64,000 nt of DNA, taken from the NCBI GenBank assembly GCA_036924085.1, contig JAVGWX010000004.1:13514454-13578453 (forward strand), written 5' to 3'. The notes below the pieces were generated by a model, which saw only the letters and a list, made by a program, of their open reading frames with translations, was not told where the DNA came from and did no database searches. This document shows positions 11,155-20,868 of the stretch, piece by piece; position 1 is the stretch's first letter; every line of letters begins with the position of its first letter. The DNA comes from Ariolimax columbianus. Lineage: Eukaryota > Mollusca > Gastropoda > Stylommatophora > Arionidae. Position numbers and translations under genes: made by a program.

Positions 11155-11880
11155 CTTGACTAGGGAATAGACAGGTGTATAAACTGACTAGGGAATAGAC
11201 ACGTGTATAAACTGACTAGGGAATAGACAGGTGTATAAACTGACTAGGGGAGTAGACACGTGTATAAACTGACTAGGGAATAGACAGGTGTATAACCTGA
11301 CAAGGGGAGTAGACATGTGTATAAACTGACTAGGAGATAGACACGTGTTAACCTGGCTAGGGAATAGACACGTGTATGAACTGACTAGGGAATAGATACG
11401 TGTATAAACTGACTAGGGAATAGACATGTGTATAAACTGACTTGGGGATAGCCACATTTATAAATAGACTAGAGAATAGACGTTATTAAACTGACTAAGG
11501 AATAGTCACATGTATAAACATACTAGGGAATAGATAGGTGTATAAACTGACTAGGGAATAGATACGTGTATAAACTGACTAGGGGATAGATACGTGTATA
11601 AACTGACTAGGGGATAGATACGTGTATAAACTGACTAGGGGATAGATACGTGTATAAACTGACTAGGGGATAGATACGTGTATAAACTGACTAGGGGATA
11701 GATACGTATATAAACTGACTAGGGAATAGATACGTGTATAAACTGACTAGGGGATAGATACGTGTATAAACTGACTAGGGAATAGATACATGTATAAACT
11801 GACTAGGGGATAGATAGGTGTATAAACTAGAGAATAGGCACGTTTATATACTGACTAGGGATTAGACATATGTACAAACT
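11155..11880. repeat. 28-bp minisatellite
   Basis: About 26 copies of a 28-bp unit (GACTAGGGAATAGACAGG plus TGTATAAACT). The left third carries AGACACG/AGACAGG variants and a few degenerate units near 11440-11520. The right half (11560-11800) is more homogeneous, with the GGGGATAGATACG variant. No coding potential is seen. Confidence 0.93.
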
Positions 11881-12116
11881 GCAACTTTCTGCTTCACTAC
11901 TGTGCACGTGTGCATCACACGAACAAACTGTTGAACGGGTTTTTCATTACCAGCATCTGTACATCCAGTTGAGCAAGATGCAATGGTCCAAAGATTCAAC
12001 TCAACTCAAACATGTAAGGAGCTCAAGAACAGCTCCAAACAACGATCGAATTCATCACGGAAACTCGCTTGACAGTACACATAAAATATAGGCAATCAAT
12101 AGAAGAAAAAGAAATA

Positions 12117-12179
12117 GTTGAAGGAGAAGAAGAAGAAGAAGAAGAAGAAGAAGAAGAAGAAGAAGAAGAAGAAGAAAAA

Positions 12180-12210
<31 letters not shown>

Positions 12211-12290
12211 AAGAAGAAGAAGAAGCCAGAACAGAAGAAAAAATTAAAGAAAAAGAAGAAGAAGATGAAGAAGAAGAAGAAGATATGCAG
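12117..12290. repeat. (GAA)n microsatellite
   Basis: Nearly pure GAA/AAG triplets over about 170 bp, giving Lys- or Ser-rich translated runs on the two strands. GAA triplets also form the 3' tails of the I/Nimb-like LINE copies in this window, so this tract could be a remnant or expansion of such a tail. No LINE sequence is recognised next to it. Confidence 0.95.
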
Positions 12291-13030
12291 ACATGGACGT
12301 GTATATATTTACGCGTCAAAAAAAGAAAACACTGATGTTTAGACAGACATGTGTAGGAAAGTGTATTATCAGACCACAACATTCACCAATTTAGACTTTC
12401 CTTTCTCTGTGAAGTGAAGACCAACATAAGAATATACAAAAACAAGTAACGAAACCAACAATTTTCACACAAAAAGTAGGGAAAAGTTGTCAATGCATCA
12501 TAATATCAATCTAACACGTGAGATTGGAGTTCGGTTCAATGAAAATATATATCAATGTTCTCTAGTGTGAAGACGATGCCATTTCTGTTATACTGTAGCC
12601 CTATTATATCTTAATGTACAGCTGTGTTTTTATCTGACCCAGGGCTAAGATCAATGTCAGCTTAACTTTGCTAAAAAATGTAAGATTCTCAAGGCTCGTC
12701 TATGCTCTAACTGCAGTGCGACTCGTGGACTTAGCAAGTGAAGACGAGGCTATCTGTTTCAGAAAGAAATGCATTCAGGTGAAAGAGAAGGCCAACTCTA
12801 CCTCTTTGGTGAAAGGGATTATGTGAGAAAAGATAAGGAGGCAGAGCTCCCTAATTGGATGCTTTTTCTGGCCTAATGGACGTTGGATTGTGGAGAAAAA
12901 AGATGGAGGGTGGAAAAAAGGATGAATTCGGGAAAGAGCAGATAGAAGATCAATAAATAAGTGGGGGATGCAGAAAGTGCATTTTAATACATAATTGGTG
13001 AAATAGAAAGAAAAGTAAAAGAATAAAAGT
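12291..13030. other. no gene recognised
   Basis: AT-rich sequence without significant frames or recognisable repeats. The right end becomes AG-rich as it approaches the next GAA tract. Confidence 0.5.
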
Positions 13031-13140
13031 AGAAGAAGAAGAAGAAGAGAAGGGGTGGAAGAAGAAGAAGAAAAGAAGAAGAAGAAGAAGAAGAAGAAGA
13101 AGAAGAAGAAGAAGAAGAAGGAGAAGGTGGAGGAGGAGGA
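13031..13140. repeat. (GAA)n microsatellite
   Basis: A second GAA/AAG-rich tract, interrupted by GGGGTGG near 13052 and ending in GGAGGAGGAG. Confidence 0.93.
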
Positions 13141-13600
13141 GATGAAGAAAACGTTGTACTAATAGAAGAATTATAAAAATAATAGCAAATTCATAAGTAC
13201 TTTTTTTATTATCTATGAAACATTTGTGTGCGTTGCCAGAATCTATGCATTCTCGTAATAGGATTCACATACCGGCCAGATCTTTTATTTTAGCTTGAAT
13301 TCGTTTAGTAGAATTTTGGTTTCGAAAAATCGAGTACTAGATCAAAGATCAAACTGGTCCTTCAAGCTCAAGTCTTGTACTTTCAATGTTTGTTTAGAAT
13401 TGTTTTCTGTTGTAGACGCCAAGTTGATATAGTTGTTTGGGCAGATGACGCGATGTTCCCAGGTCCTAACATCTCCCTTACACCATGTCCTGACCTACTT
13501 GTCTAATCTGGTGTGCCAATGTTCACAAGAGTTTTCTTGTTATTGTTGTGTTTCTGGAATTACTCATTTATGTTGCAGTTGCTTGTTGCAAGCTGTTACG
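13141..13600. other. no gene recognised
   Basis: AT-rich unique-looking DNA. A 126-codon plus frame (13433-13813) begins here and runs into the repeat array downstream. Its non-repeat part is Cys-rich and resembles no protein I know. Confidence 0.4.
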
Positions 13601-13641
13601 AACGAGGGCAACATTGAGTCAATTTCGGGCAACTTGTCGAT

Positions 13642-14110
13642 GTTAAGTTACGACAGACGAAGACAACATTCAGTCATGTCCCAAGTCGGGCATGTTAAGT
13701 TACGACAGACGACGTCAAGATTCAGTGAATGTCCCAAGTCGGGCAACTCGTCGATGTTAAGTTACAACAGACGACGACAAGATTCAGTCAATGTCCCAAG
13801 TCGGGCATGTTAAGTTACGACAGACGACGTCAAGATCCAGTCAATGTCCCAAGTCGGGCATGTTAAGTTACGACAGACGACGTCAAGATTCAGTGAATGT
13901 CCCAAGTCGGGCAACTCGTCGATGTTAATTTACAACAGACGACGTCAAGATCCAGTCAATGTCCCAAGTCGGGCATGTTAAGTTACGACAGACGACGTCA
14001 AGATTCAGTCAATGTCCCAAGTCGGGCATGTTAAGTTACGACAGACGACGTCAAGATTCAGTCAATGTCCCAAGTCGGGCAACTCGTCGATGTTAAGTTA
14101 CAACAGACGA
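13642..14110. repeat. 53/62-bp minisatellite with three-unit period
   Basis: The word GTTAAGTTACGACAGACG or a close variant recurs at 13642, 13694, 13756, 13809, 13862, 13924, 13977, 14030 and 14092. Spacings are 52, 62, 53, 53, 62, 53, 53 and 62 bp. The 62-bp units carry a 9-bp insert (AACTCGTCG). The repeating 53-53-62 order gives a 168-bp higher-order unit. Confidence 0.9.
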
Positions 14111-14339
14111 GCAGAGAGATCTACTGTTCTTCCATCTCGACGAATATTCTCTGGTAGCGATCTTACAGTGCTTCTTCCAACATTCCATGGCATACTGAAG
14201 AACGAAATACCAGCGTCATTTATGCTGTATTGCAAAGCAAGGATTCTCAGCGCGAACAACATTAAGCTTATCACAGTGTCAAACTTCACCTAGTTGGCCA
14301 GGCTGCTACAGCACCGCCTGTTTTCATGTGAACGTCGTA

Positions 14340-14935
14340 GACATGAAGTAGATTGTTTGTCAGTGTATTTAACCTGACTCTGACATGAGGTGAGATGTTG
14401 GTCAATATGTTTAACCTGATCCTGAGGTGGGATGTTGGTCAGTGTGTTTAACTTGACCCCGTGGTGAGATGTTGGTCAGTATATTTAACCTGAACCTGAG
14501 GGGGGATATTGGTCAGTATGTTTAACATGACTCTGACATGAAGTAGGATGTTGATCAGTTTGTTTAACCTGACTGACATGAGGTGGGATGTTGGTCCATA
14601 TGTATCACCTGATCATGAGATGAGGTAGGATGTTGGTCAGTATGCTTGACCTGATCCTGACATTAGGTTGGATGTTTCTCAGTCTATTTGACCTTGACCC
14701 TGACGCGGGATGTTGATCAGTTTGCTTATCCTGGGCCTAACGCGAGATTATGATCTGCATGTTTAACCGAACTCTGACATGAGGTGGGATGTTGGTCAGT
14801 ATCCTTATCATGACCATGCGATGAGATATTGATCTGTATGTTTAACCTGACCTTGACGCGAGATATTGATCTGTAATGTTTAATCTGATCCTGACGCGAG
14901 ATATTGATCTGTAATGTTTAATCTGATCCTAACTT
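14340..14935. repeat. degenerate tandem repeat with TTTAACCTGA units
   Basis: Loosely repeated units of about 45-60 bp containing GATGTTGGTCAGTATGTTTA and ACCTGAYYCTGACATGAGG. Related words occur at 16710-16775 on the same strand and, reversed, at 24330-24550 and 33830-33890, so this may be an old expanded copy of a dispersed repeat. Confidence 0.7.
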
Positions 14936-15313
14936 GAACTACTTACTACGTCTAGTTAGATCAGTTGCCAACAGAACGTAGAATGTTGTCTGTAATAGAT
15001 ATCTATCATTTTATATAGTTTATTTTTTTTAATCTGAATTCTGCTTCATAGAAAATATGTTTCTTTACTTCCTTTTCCAGTATCATTGCCAGGTGCTCAT
15101 ATGAGATTTTCCAAATAATTGCATGTCAAACCTTCGAGCGTAGAAAATCACAGATGTGAACAATTTTCAGTCCCTAGAGACGTGTGTTAGTTGTGCTGTT
15201 GAGCCTCTTACATGCTAATATTAGCGACCTTTTCATGTTTCCTTCTGTTATCACATTTGACATCCATTTTTTATGTTGGTACAATGTGCTTTGAATCTCT
15301 TCTCATTATCATG
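14936..15313. other. no feature recognised
   Basis: AT-rich sequence with no recognised gene or repeat. Confidence 0.5.
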
Positions 15314-15377
15314 ACCCCCCCCCCACCCCACCCCCCCCCACCCCCCCCCCCCCCCCCCCCCCCCACCCCCAACCAAA
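15314..15377. repeat. poly-C tract
   Basis: About 60 bp of C with scattered A, followed by an A run. It explains the Pro-rich segment of the frame at 15212-15529. Confidence 0.95.
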
Positions 15378-16326
15378 AAAAAAACAATCGGTTCCTTGTA
15401 TACAAATACAAAGTCGGAAATTCCTCAAATAATTTTACTGACAAAAGCCAATTTCAAACCAAACTGTGCACATTGATGTTTGGACACCTAAAAATGTACA
15501 GCCAGCCAGCCATCTGTTACATTGAGTAGGTGTCATGAATTCTGTCTTTTCTCAGGAGATGAACTTTGTGTTACGATAATATACATAGCGATTCCCGAGA
15601 TGCAAGAGAGTGGTAGAAAAGAGCACGGATGCCCAACATCATGTACTTCCGCGAATAACAATCCGAGTTATCGTCAGACAGGAAGAATACACCTCGAGTT
15701 GCGCCCCTCAACTTTAGCGGGCCTGTTTTGGGAGATGAATCACCCGTGTCAGTATAATCATATTTTTTCTTTAATCCAGCGAGATGGATCACGGAGGCAC
15801 CACACGTCAGCCAATGTGTACAGTTTAATCCTTGGCAGGCGAAAGACAGATGGATGATGACATCGTGGGTTGTTTTCAGAGATGTTCTAAAATTAGACCA
15901 GACCAGAGGTCAAGTCCGGGCACCTCTGTGTAGTCTGCTCTAGTCCTGCGGTTTTAACATGTGAGTTGGAATCATCATCAGAGAAGGCCAAGGCGGGAGG
16001 CTTGAGTGCAGCTTCACGGCTTGCTCACATCTTCATTTATCAATTTGGGACTAGAAGGTCTAGGGTTGATAACAGATACTGTCTCTCCTTGCTTACTAGA
16101 TCATTTATCAATTTGGAGTAGGCAGGATGTGTGGGCCGCAGACTGGATCCCGGGAGCCCTTAATTTTGAGGAAGGAATAGGTTCTTCTGCACATGTGGAA
16201 AAGACGACAAACGAGAGTTATGCATTGCTCTATCAATTTTATGGTATAAACGATACTGCTACCGAAACCACTGCTGTAAAAGCTCGAACAAGTGTTTTGT
16301 CACAGTTTTCCTGAAGGCGGTAAACT
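15378..16326. other. no gene recognised
   Basis: Moderately complex sequence with plus frames of 111 codons (15522-15857) and 102 codons (16006-16314). Neither shows a domain, signal peptide or repeat that I recognise, and no splice structure can be argued from sequence alone. An exon of a host gene cannot be excluded. Confidence 0.35.
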
Positions 16327-16475
16327 GTAGTGGTGGACTTTACTTCAGCTGTAGTGGTGGACTTTACTTCAGCTGTAGTGGTGGACTTTACTTCAGCTGT
16401 AGTGGTGGACTTTACTTCAGCTGTAGTGGTGGACTTTACTTCAGCTGTAGTGGTGGACTTTACTTCAGCTGTAGT
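16327..16475. repeat. 24-bp minisatellite
   Basis: Six perfect copies of a 24-bp unit (GTAGTGGTGGACTTTACT plus TCAGCT). In frame they encode an eight-residue VVVDFTSA repeat. The near-perfect identity of the copies suggests recent expansion. Confidence 0.95.
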
Positions 16476-17815
16476 GAAAGGGGGACAAGAAGTTGTTGTT
16501 GCTGTTAAATGCCCACAATGAGTAGGATTACAGTTTTGTGCGCCCTGACAAGTACATTAAGTGTCTGGTTCCACACATCCCGAGCGTGCTGATGGATGTA
16601 GACCTGGGTCCTCCAGCTACTATCGGGATCACGTCAATCCCTTAGCTAGTTACCTAGGCTGCCATGAAAACAGCCCATTTCCAGGGAGATCTACTTGGAA
16701 GCCGAGGTGAGGGTCTTGACCAGTATATTTTGCCTGACCTTGACCAACATGTATGATCAGTATATTTTGCCTCACCAGAAAAATAAAAAGAAGGAAAATA
16801 AAAATAAAAAGACAAAGATGAAGAGAAATTTAAAAAAATAAGAAGCATAGGATGAGAGGTGGTGAAACCCCATAATATGTATCGTCATGTCATGAATAGA
16901 TTTCATAAATGAAAAGTAAGATGGCCGCGCCTTAGTGGCTGTGCTCTCAGCTCGCTCCGGCGTTTGTGTCGAGTTTTCCGATGTTAGCTGGTTCCTGTTT
17001 TGATTATATTTTACAACTCCTTCACCAGGTGGTATCAAGGACTTTATTCTGTTGAATTGATGTGCTATCGATCGGTTATTCTGTTTGTTATGCTGCATTT
17101 CATGCCTGGCTCAAGCCGTGGGAAAGCAGTCCACGACGGAGTTCAATGTTCCGCTAAACTGCACATCAGAATTCAGTCCAGATTATCACTACTCAAGGAC
17201 ATTTCTGCTCTGAGTGAAGCCGACTTCCTCCTGTCCACGCCTCACTCCACTGGAGGTTGCACGATAACTCTTCCTTTCTCGTACTGTCAGCACAGAAAGG
17301 ATCACGCTGACCAACAGATGATCACAATCAGAAGCCTCAGAAGGGGGGGGGGGGAACAGAGAGTTTTCAATGCACAGACACAAAAAGCTTGACATAAGCA
17401 TTGGTTCAACACACTCCTCGCGGCCCTCATCCAAAGGCAGTGGATTACATGGCTCTACCTGGCCAGTCTGTAGGGATGTCGGTCGACACGCTACGCATGG
17501 ACACAGTCTCAGCAGTTGGACATGATAGTGGTGGATCGACGAAACGAGCATTTGACGCCTACGCGAACATTATTATTATTATATCATGCTCACTAGTTCA
17601 TTTTTCACTTTGCGTTTTGACATGAGGTGAAAACAAAAGGTTCTTGTTTGTGGGCGGCCTAGAGTTGATTTAAGGATCCGTGAAAGTCTAGTTAACATTT
17701 GTGGGCGGATCACAGCAACGGAAACATACAGTTAACGGCTTTTGTGTATATATATATCTCATTGATGGACTTCGAGATCGCTGTGATCCCGTGGTGAGGT
17801 TGCCAGTGTGCTAAA
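16476..17815. other. no gene recognised; one weak candidate frame
   Basis: The stretch holds a short block at 16710-16775 related to the TTTAACCTGA repeat family, a poly-G run at 17344-17354 and otherwise unique-looking sequence. A 130-codon plus frame (17000-17392) contains a non-repetitive peptide with no domain I can name. It is preceded by GC-richer sequence (16920-16980). Without homology or transcript evidence I do not call it a gene. Confidence 0.35.
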
Positions 17816-17817
17816 TA

Positions 17818-18397
17818 CACCAGCAGCCACGGTAATTCCAGCTCCAATAGCGTATATTAAAGTTGTTGCAGTTAAAAAGCTCGTAGTTGGATCTCAGGCG
17901 CAGGCGGGCGGTCCGGCTCGCGCCGGTTCACTGCCCGTTGTCTCCTGCCCTACCGTCTGCCGGCTCTCTCCAATGGGTGCTCTTAGCTGAGCGTCCTGGG
18001 TGGCCGGCGCGTTTACTTTGAAAAAAATAGAGTGTTCAAAGCAGGCCTCGGCTGCCTGAATAATGGTGCATGGAATAATGGAATAGGACCTCGGTTCTAT
18101 TTTGTTGGTTTTCGATACTGGAGGTAATGATTAACAGGGACAAACGGGGGCATTCGTATTGCGGCGTTAGAGGTGAAATTCTTGGATCGCCGCAAGACGA
18201 GCTACTGCGAAAGTATTTGTCAAGAATATTTTCATTAATCACGAACGAAAGTCAGAGGCGCGAAGACGATCAGATACCGTCGTAGTTCTGACCATAAACG
18301 ATGCCGACTAGCGATCCGCAGGAGTTGCTTCGATGACTCTGCGGGCAGCTTCCGGGAAACCAAAGTGTTTGGGTTCCGGGGGAAGTATGGTTGAAAA

Positions 18398-18432
<35 letters not shown>

Positions 18433-18510
18433 AACTAGTGGAGCCTGCGGCTTAATTTGACTCAACATGGCCACACACTGAAATGATTGACAAGCCGAGA
18501 GCACTTTCGT
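17818..18510 (+). pseudogene. 18S rRNA fragment, decayed
   Basis: Starts abruptly in the 530-loop region with CAGCAGCCACGGTAATTCCA and runs through V4 and conserved helices. Recognisable landmarks are TTAGAGGTGAAATTCTTGGA (with the first T as G here), CCATAAACGATGCCGACTAG, GGAATTGACGGAAGGGCACC and CTGCGGCTTAATTTGACTCA. Positions conserved in nearly all eukaryotes are changed: CCGCGG to CCACGG, AAGCATTTGCC to AAGTATTTGTC, and GTTGCAAAGC to GTTGAAAAGC. Many changes are C-to-T or G-to-A. The 5' third of 18S is absent and the 3' part is replaced by 28S-like sequence, so this is a pseudogene, not a working rRNA unit. Confidence 0.9.
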
Positions 18511-18869
18511 TGGGTATAATATGGAACGGGTGCTGGAAATAGACCCTCAAAAATTTGGGGCTATCCTCTCGGTAGCTTGACTGTCTCGCAACCAATGTTC
18601 GCTAAAGAAATTTACGGAAGGGCACCACCAGGAGTGGAGTCTGCGGCTTAATTTGACTCAACACGCCAATACTGTAGAACGACTGACAAATCGAGAGCAC
18701 TTTCGTTGGGTGTAATAGTGAACGTGTGCTGGTATTAGACTCACGGAAGACAAGTCAGCTTTTTAACCTTTTAATGAAAGAACGCTACGGAAATCGTGTT
18801 TAACCCCGCATAAACCGCAGATTTCAGATACATGGTCATTGACAAACAAAAGCCCTCTATTAATTCGTC
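18511..18869 (+). pseudogene. chimeric 18S/28S rRNA segment, partly duplicated
   Basis: The 18S block containing ACGGAAGGGCACCACCAGGA and CTGCGGCTTAATTTGACTCA appears a second time at about 18612-18665, some 190 bp after the first. In both copies a decayed 18S stretch (GATTGACAAATCGAGAGC-type) runs directly into sequence like the 28S 3' domain (TAATAGTGAACGTGTGCTGG, then a TTAGAC-type word). Copy 2 continues through a heavily mutated 28S segment at about 18720-18840 (ACGGAAGACAAGTCAG, then a TTTTAATGA and ACCGCAGATTTCAGA word). The ITS and 5.8S sequences that should separate 18S from 28S are missing. Confidence 0.75.
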
Positions 18870-19349
18870 TGGTCTAATAGTGAACGGATGGGTGCTGGTA
18901 ATAGACCATCGGAAGACAGATCAGTTTTACCCTACTAATGACAGTGCGTTGCTACGGTAATCCTGCTCAATTCGAGAGGAGGCTCAGAAATTTTGGTTCA
19001 CGTACCAGGCTGATAAGCTAGTGGCGCGAGGCTACCATGTGAGGGATTACGGCTGAACGTCTGTAAGTAGGAATCCCGCCCAAAATCTCAGCACCACTGC
19101 AATGGGAGGCTTCGACATGGTCGGGACCTGGGGCTCACGCCTCAGCCCTACCCGGTCGAGCCGCAGAAAGAGGTCTCTGCCGTCCGCCGATCAAAGCGGG
19201 CGGATAGCTGCTCGATATTCACCCTATACGGCGATGGGGTGCGAAACCACCAACATAAGACTTAGTTCTTGGTTGCGGTGTCGAAAACAGTAAAGCAGCC
19301 ACCTCACTATGAACTGTCGAGACTCAACCAATGACCATGAGATTTGTCC
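18870..19349 (+). pseudogene. 28S rRNA 3'-terminal fragment
   Basis: From TAATAGTGAACGGATGGGTG the sequence follows the end of animal 28S rRNA: AGTTTTACCCTACTAATGAC, GGTAATCCTGCTCAATTCGA, AGTGGCGCGAGGCTACCATG, then GGATTACGGCTGAACG. After a GC-rich variable region (about 19080-19270) it ends with AAAGCAGCCACCTCACTATG and CGAGACTCAACCAATGACCA up to GATTTGTC, which matches the 28S 3' terminus. Differences at normally invariant positions (for example TACGAGAGGAACC is TTCGAGAGGAGGC) mark it as decayed. It is a second, better preserved copy of the 28S piece at 18720-18840. Confidence 0.85.
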
Positions 19350-19799
19350 GCACACTAGGCGAACAACATCTCCGTGACATTACCAGGCTTGTCCCCTGGT
19401 TAAATGCACTTCTGCCTCGATCTCTACCTCTGTACGCTATCAGCCATACCAATGGACGCAGAAGAGATGTAGATTAGCGGACATTGCACATCTGCCCTAT
19501 TGTGTCAACCTCCCAGGTGGCAGGGAATGCTAGGCGTACCATCACTGCAGAGAAGCCAAGAAAATAAAGGGAGCAAAGAGATACCCCACTCACGTGCAAA
19601 TGCTAATTTCTGGCAGGACGTGACGATCCTGGGATACATACACACTGGACTGCCTCTCTTCCGGGTTAGTACAAACCAGTACATTGTCCATATCATATAT
19701 CATATCTCATATATCATCACCGCACCCTATAGACACGAGTAGTGAAGACTCGTTAGTCCTGTAAGACAACTTCCATAAGAGAGACAACTCTGATCACAA
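19350..19799 (+). other. sequence downstream of the 28S end, possibly IGS-derived
   Basis: Directly follows the 28S 3' terminus and precedes the LINE. It has no recognised repeat or gene. It may be intergenic-spacer DNA or the 5' end of the following retrotransposon; the boundary cannot be set from one copy. Confidence 0.4.
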
Positions 19800-20108
19800 A
19801 CAACTGCTGCCTTGCAGATAGGCTGTGGACAGCGAAAGGCTAAGTAGGGCATCACTACAGAAAAACCTGTTGAAATCGGTTGCATTGGGCCACAGGCTTA
19901 ACGAAACAGTGAAACGTAAATCGCAGTATGATGACAGTACAACTTATCAGAAAAACGTATGGCGCTCATCCTGCGGAGTCCCGCCAGGCAACGAGAGTGC
20001 CGGGCCTCATTCCTCGAAGGGGCCCACCCTTGACTACTGCTGGTCACCCACCCATGTGTTGTGGAGTCAAAGCACATGGCTATGAGGCAATTTCTATTGA
20101 CCAAAAAC

Positions 20109-20850
20109 TCAAGACCCTCAAAATACTACAGTAGAATGCGGAGGGAGCCATTAACAAAAAACACATCACTTGCATGAAGGTAAGATTGACGTGGCCTGTA
20201 TCCAAGAAACGCACCTCAACAGCAACCATAAATTCTGAATCAGAGGATACCAGGCCTTCCGCCTGGACAGAGAAGGTCACAAAGGAGGGATTCTGATACT
20301 GACCCGTAACTGCATATCGAGTAGCGCGGTAGCTGTCAATCACACCTGACAAGCAGAAATTGTAGGAGTTGACATAATGGCTCAAGAGACGAAGATCCGC
20401 ATCTTCAACCTGTACGGACCACCAAATAAAGACCTATCGCTCTCGAGTATGGAAGTCAAAGACTCCAACTGCATAATAGTTGGAGACTTCAAAAGCCACT
20501 CGGAGAGATGGGGATACTCGGACACAGACAGCAGAGGTGACGAAGTGGAAGATAAGGAGATAGACACAAATCTCCATCTAATTAATAGGCCGGAGGACAG
20601 CCCTAGCTTCTATTCTAGAACATGGCATACCACCTCGACTCCAATTTGGCCTTCTCCACAATGGACATCCACCATAAAATAGACCGCCAGGTGCTTAACC
20701 AATTGGCAGGTAGCGACCACAAGCCAATTAGGCTAGAAATTGATATGGAAGTAGGCCCACAGGAAACAAAAACCGCTCCTACGTTGGAATTACAAACGAG
20801 CCGACTGGGACAGATTTGCAATCCTGACAGATGGGCTGTGTGAAACCATC
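20109..20850 (+). pseudogene. LINE AP-endonuclease domain, frameshifted
   Basis: Motifs in order: LKILQ-stop-NAEG (usually WNANG) at the start; a CIQETHL motif with the catalytic glutamate; GGILILTRN; the FNLYGPPN and GDFKSHSERWGY region, in which the usual GDFN has K for N; and GSDHKPIRLEI, the final SDH motif. These motifs fall in different frames and several stops occur (for example within LQ-stop-NAEG). The N-to-K change affects a residue normally in the active site, so the domain is doubly inactivated. Confidence 0.85.
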
Positions 20851-20868
20851 AACGCACGAAATAACAAA

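Noticed and set aside
12023..12382. Poly-Ser and poly-Lys frames
   Set aside because: They come from the GAA microsatellite on the two strands.
17000..17392. A 130-codon non-repetitive frame as a host exon
   Set aside because: No domain, splice context or homolog is recognisable. A transcript match or protein search hit would be needed to accept it.
17818..19349. A functional rRNA gene unit
   Set aside because: 18S lacks its 5' and 3' parts, ITS and 5.8S are absent, the order is fused and duplicated, and invariant positions are mutated.
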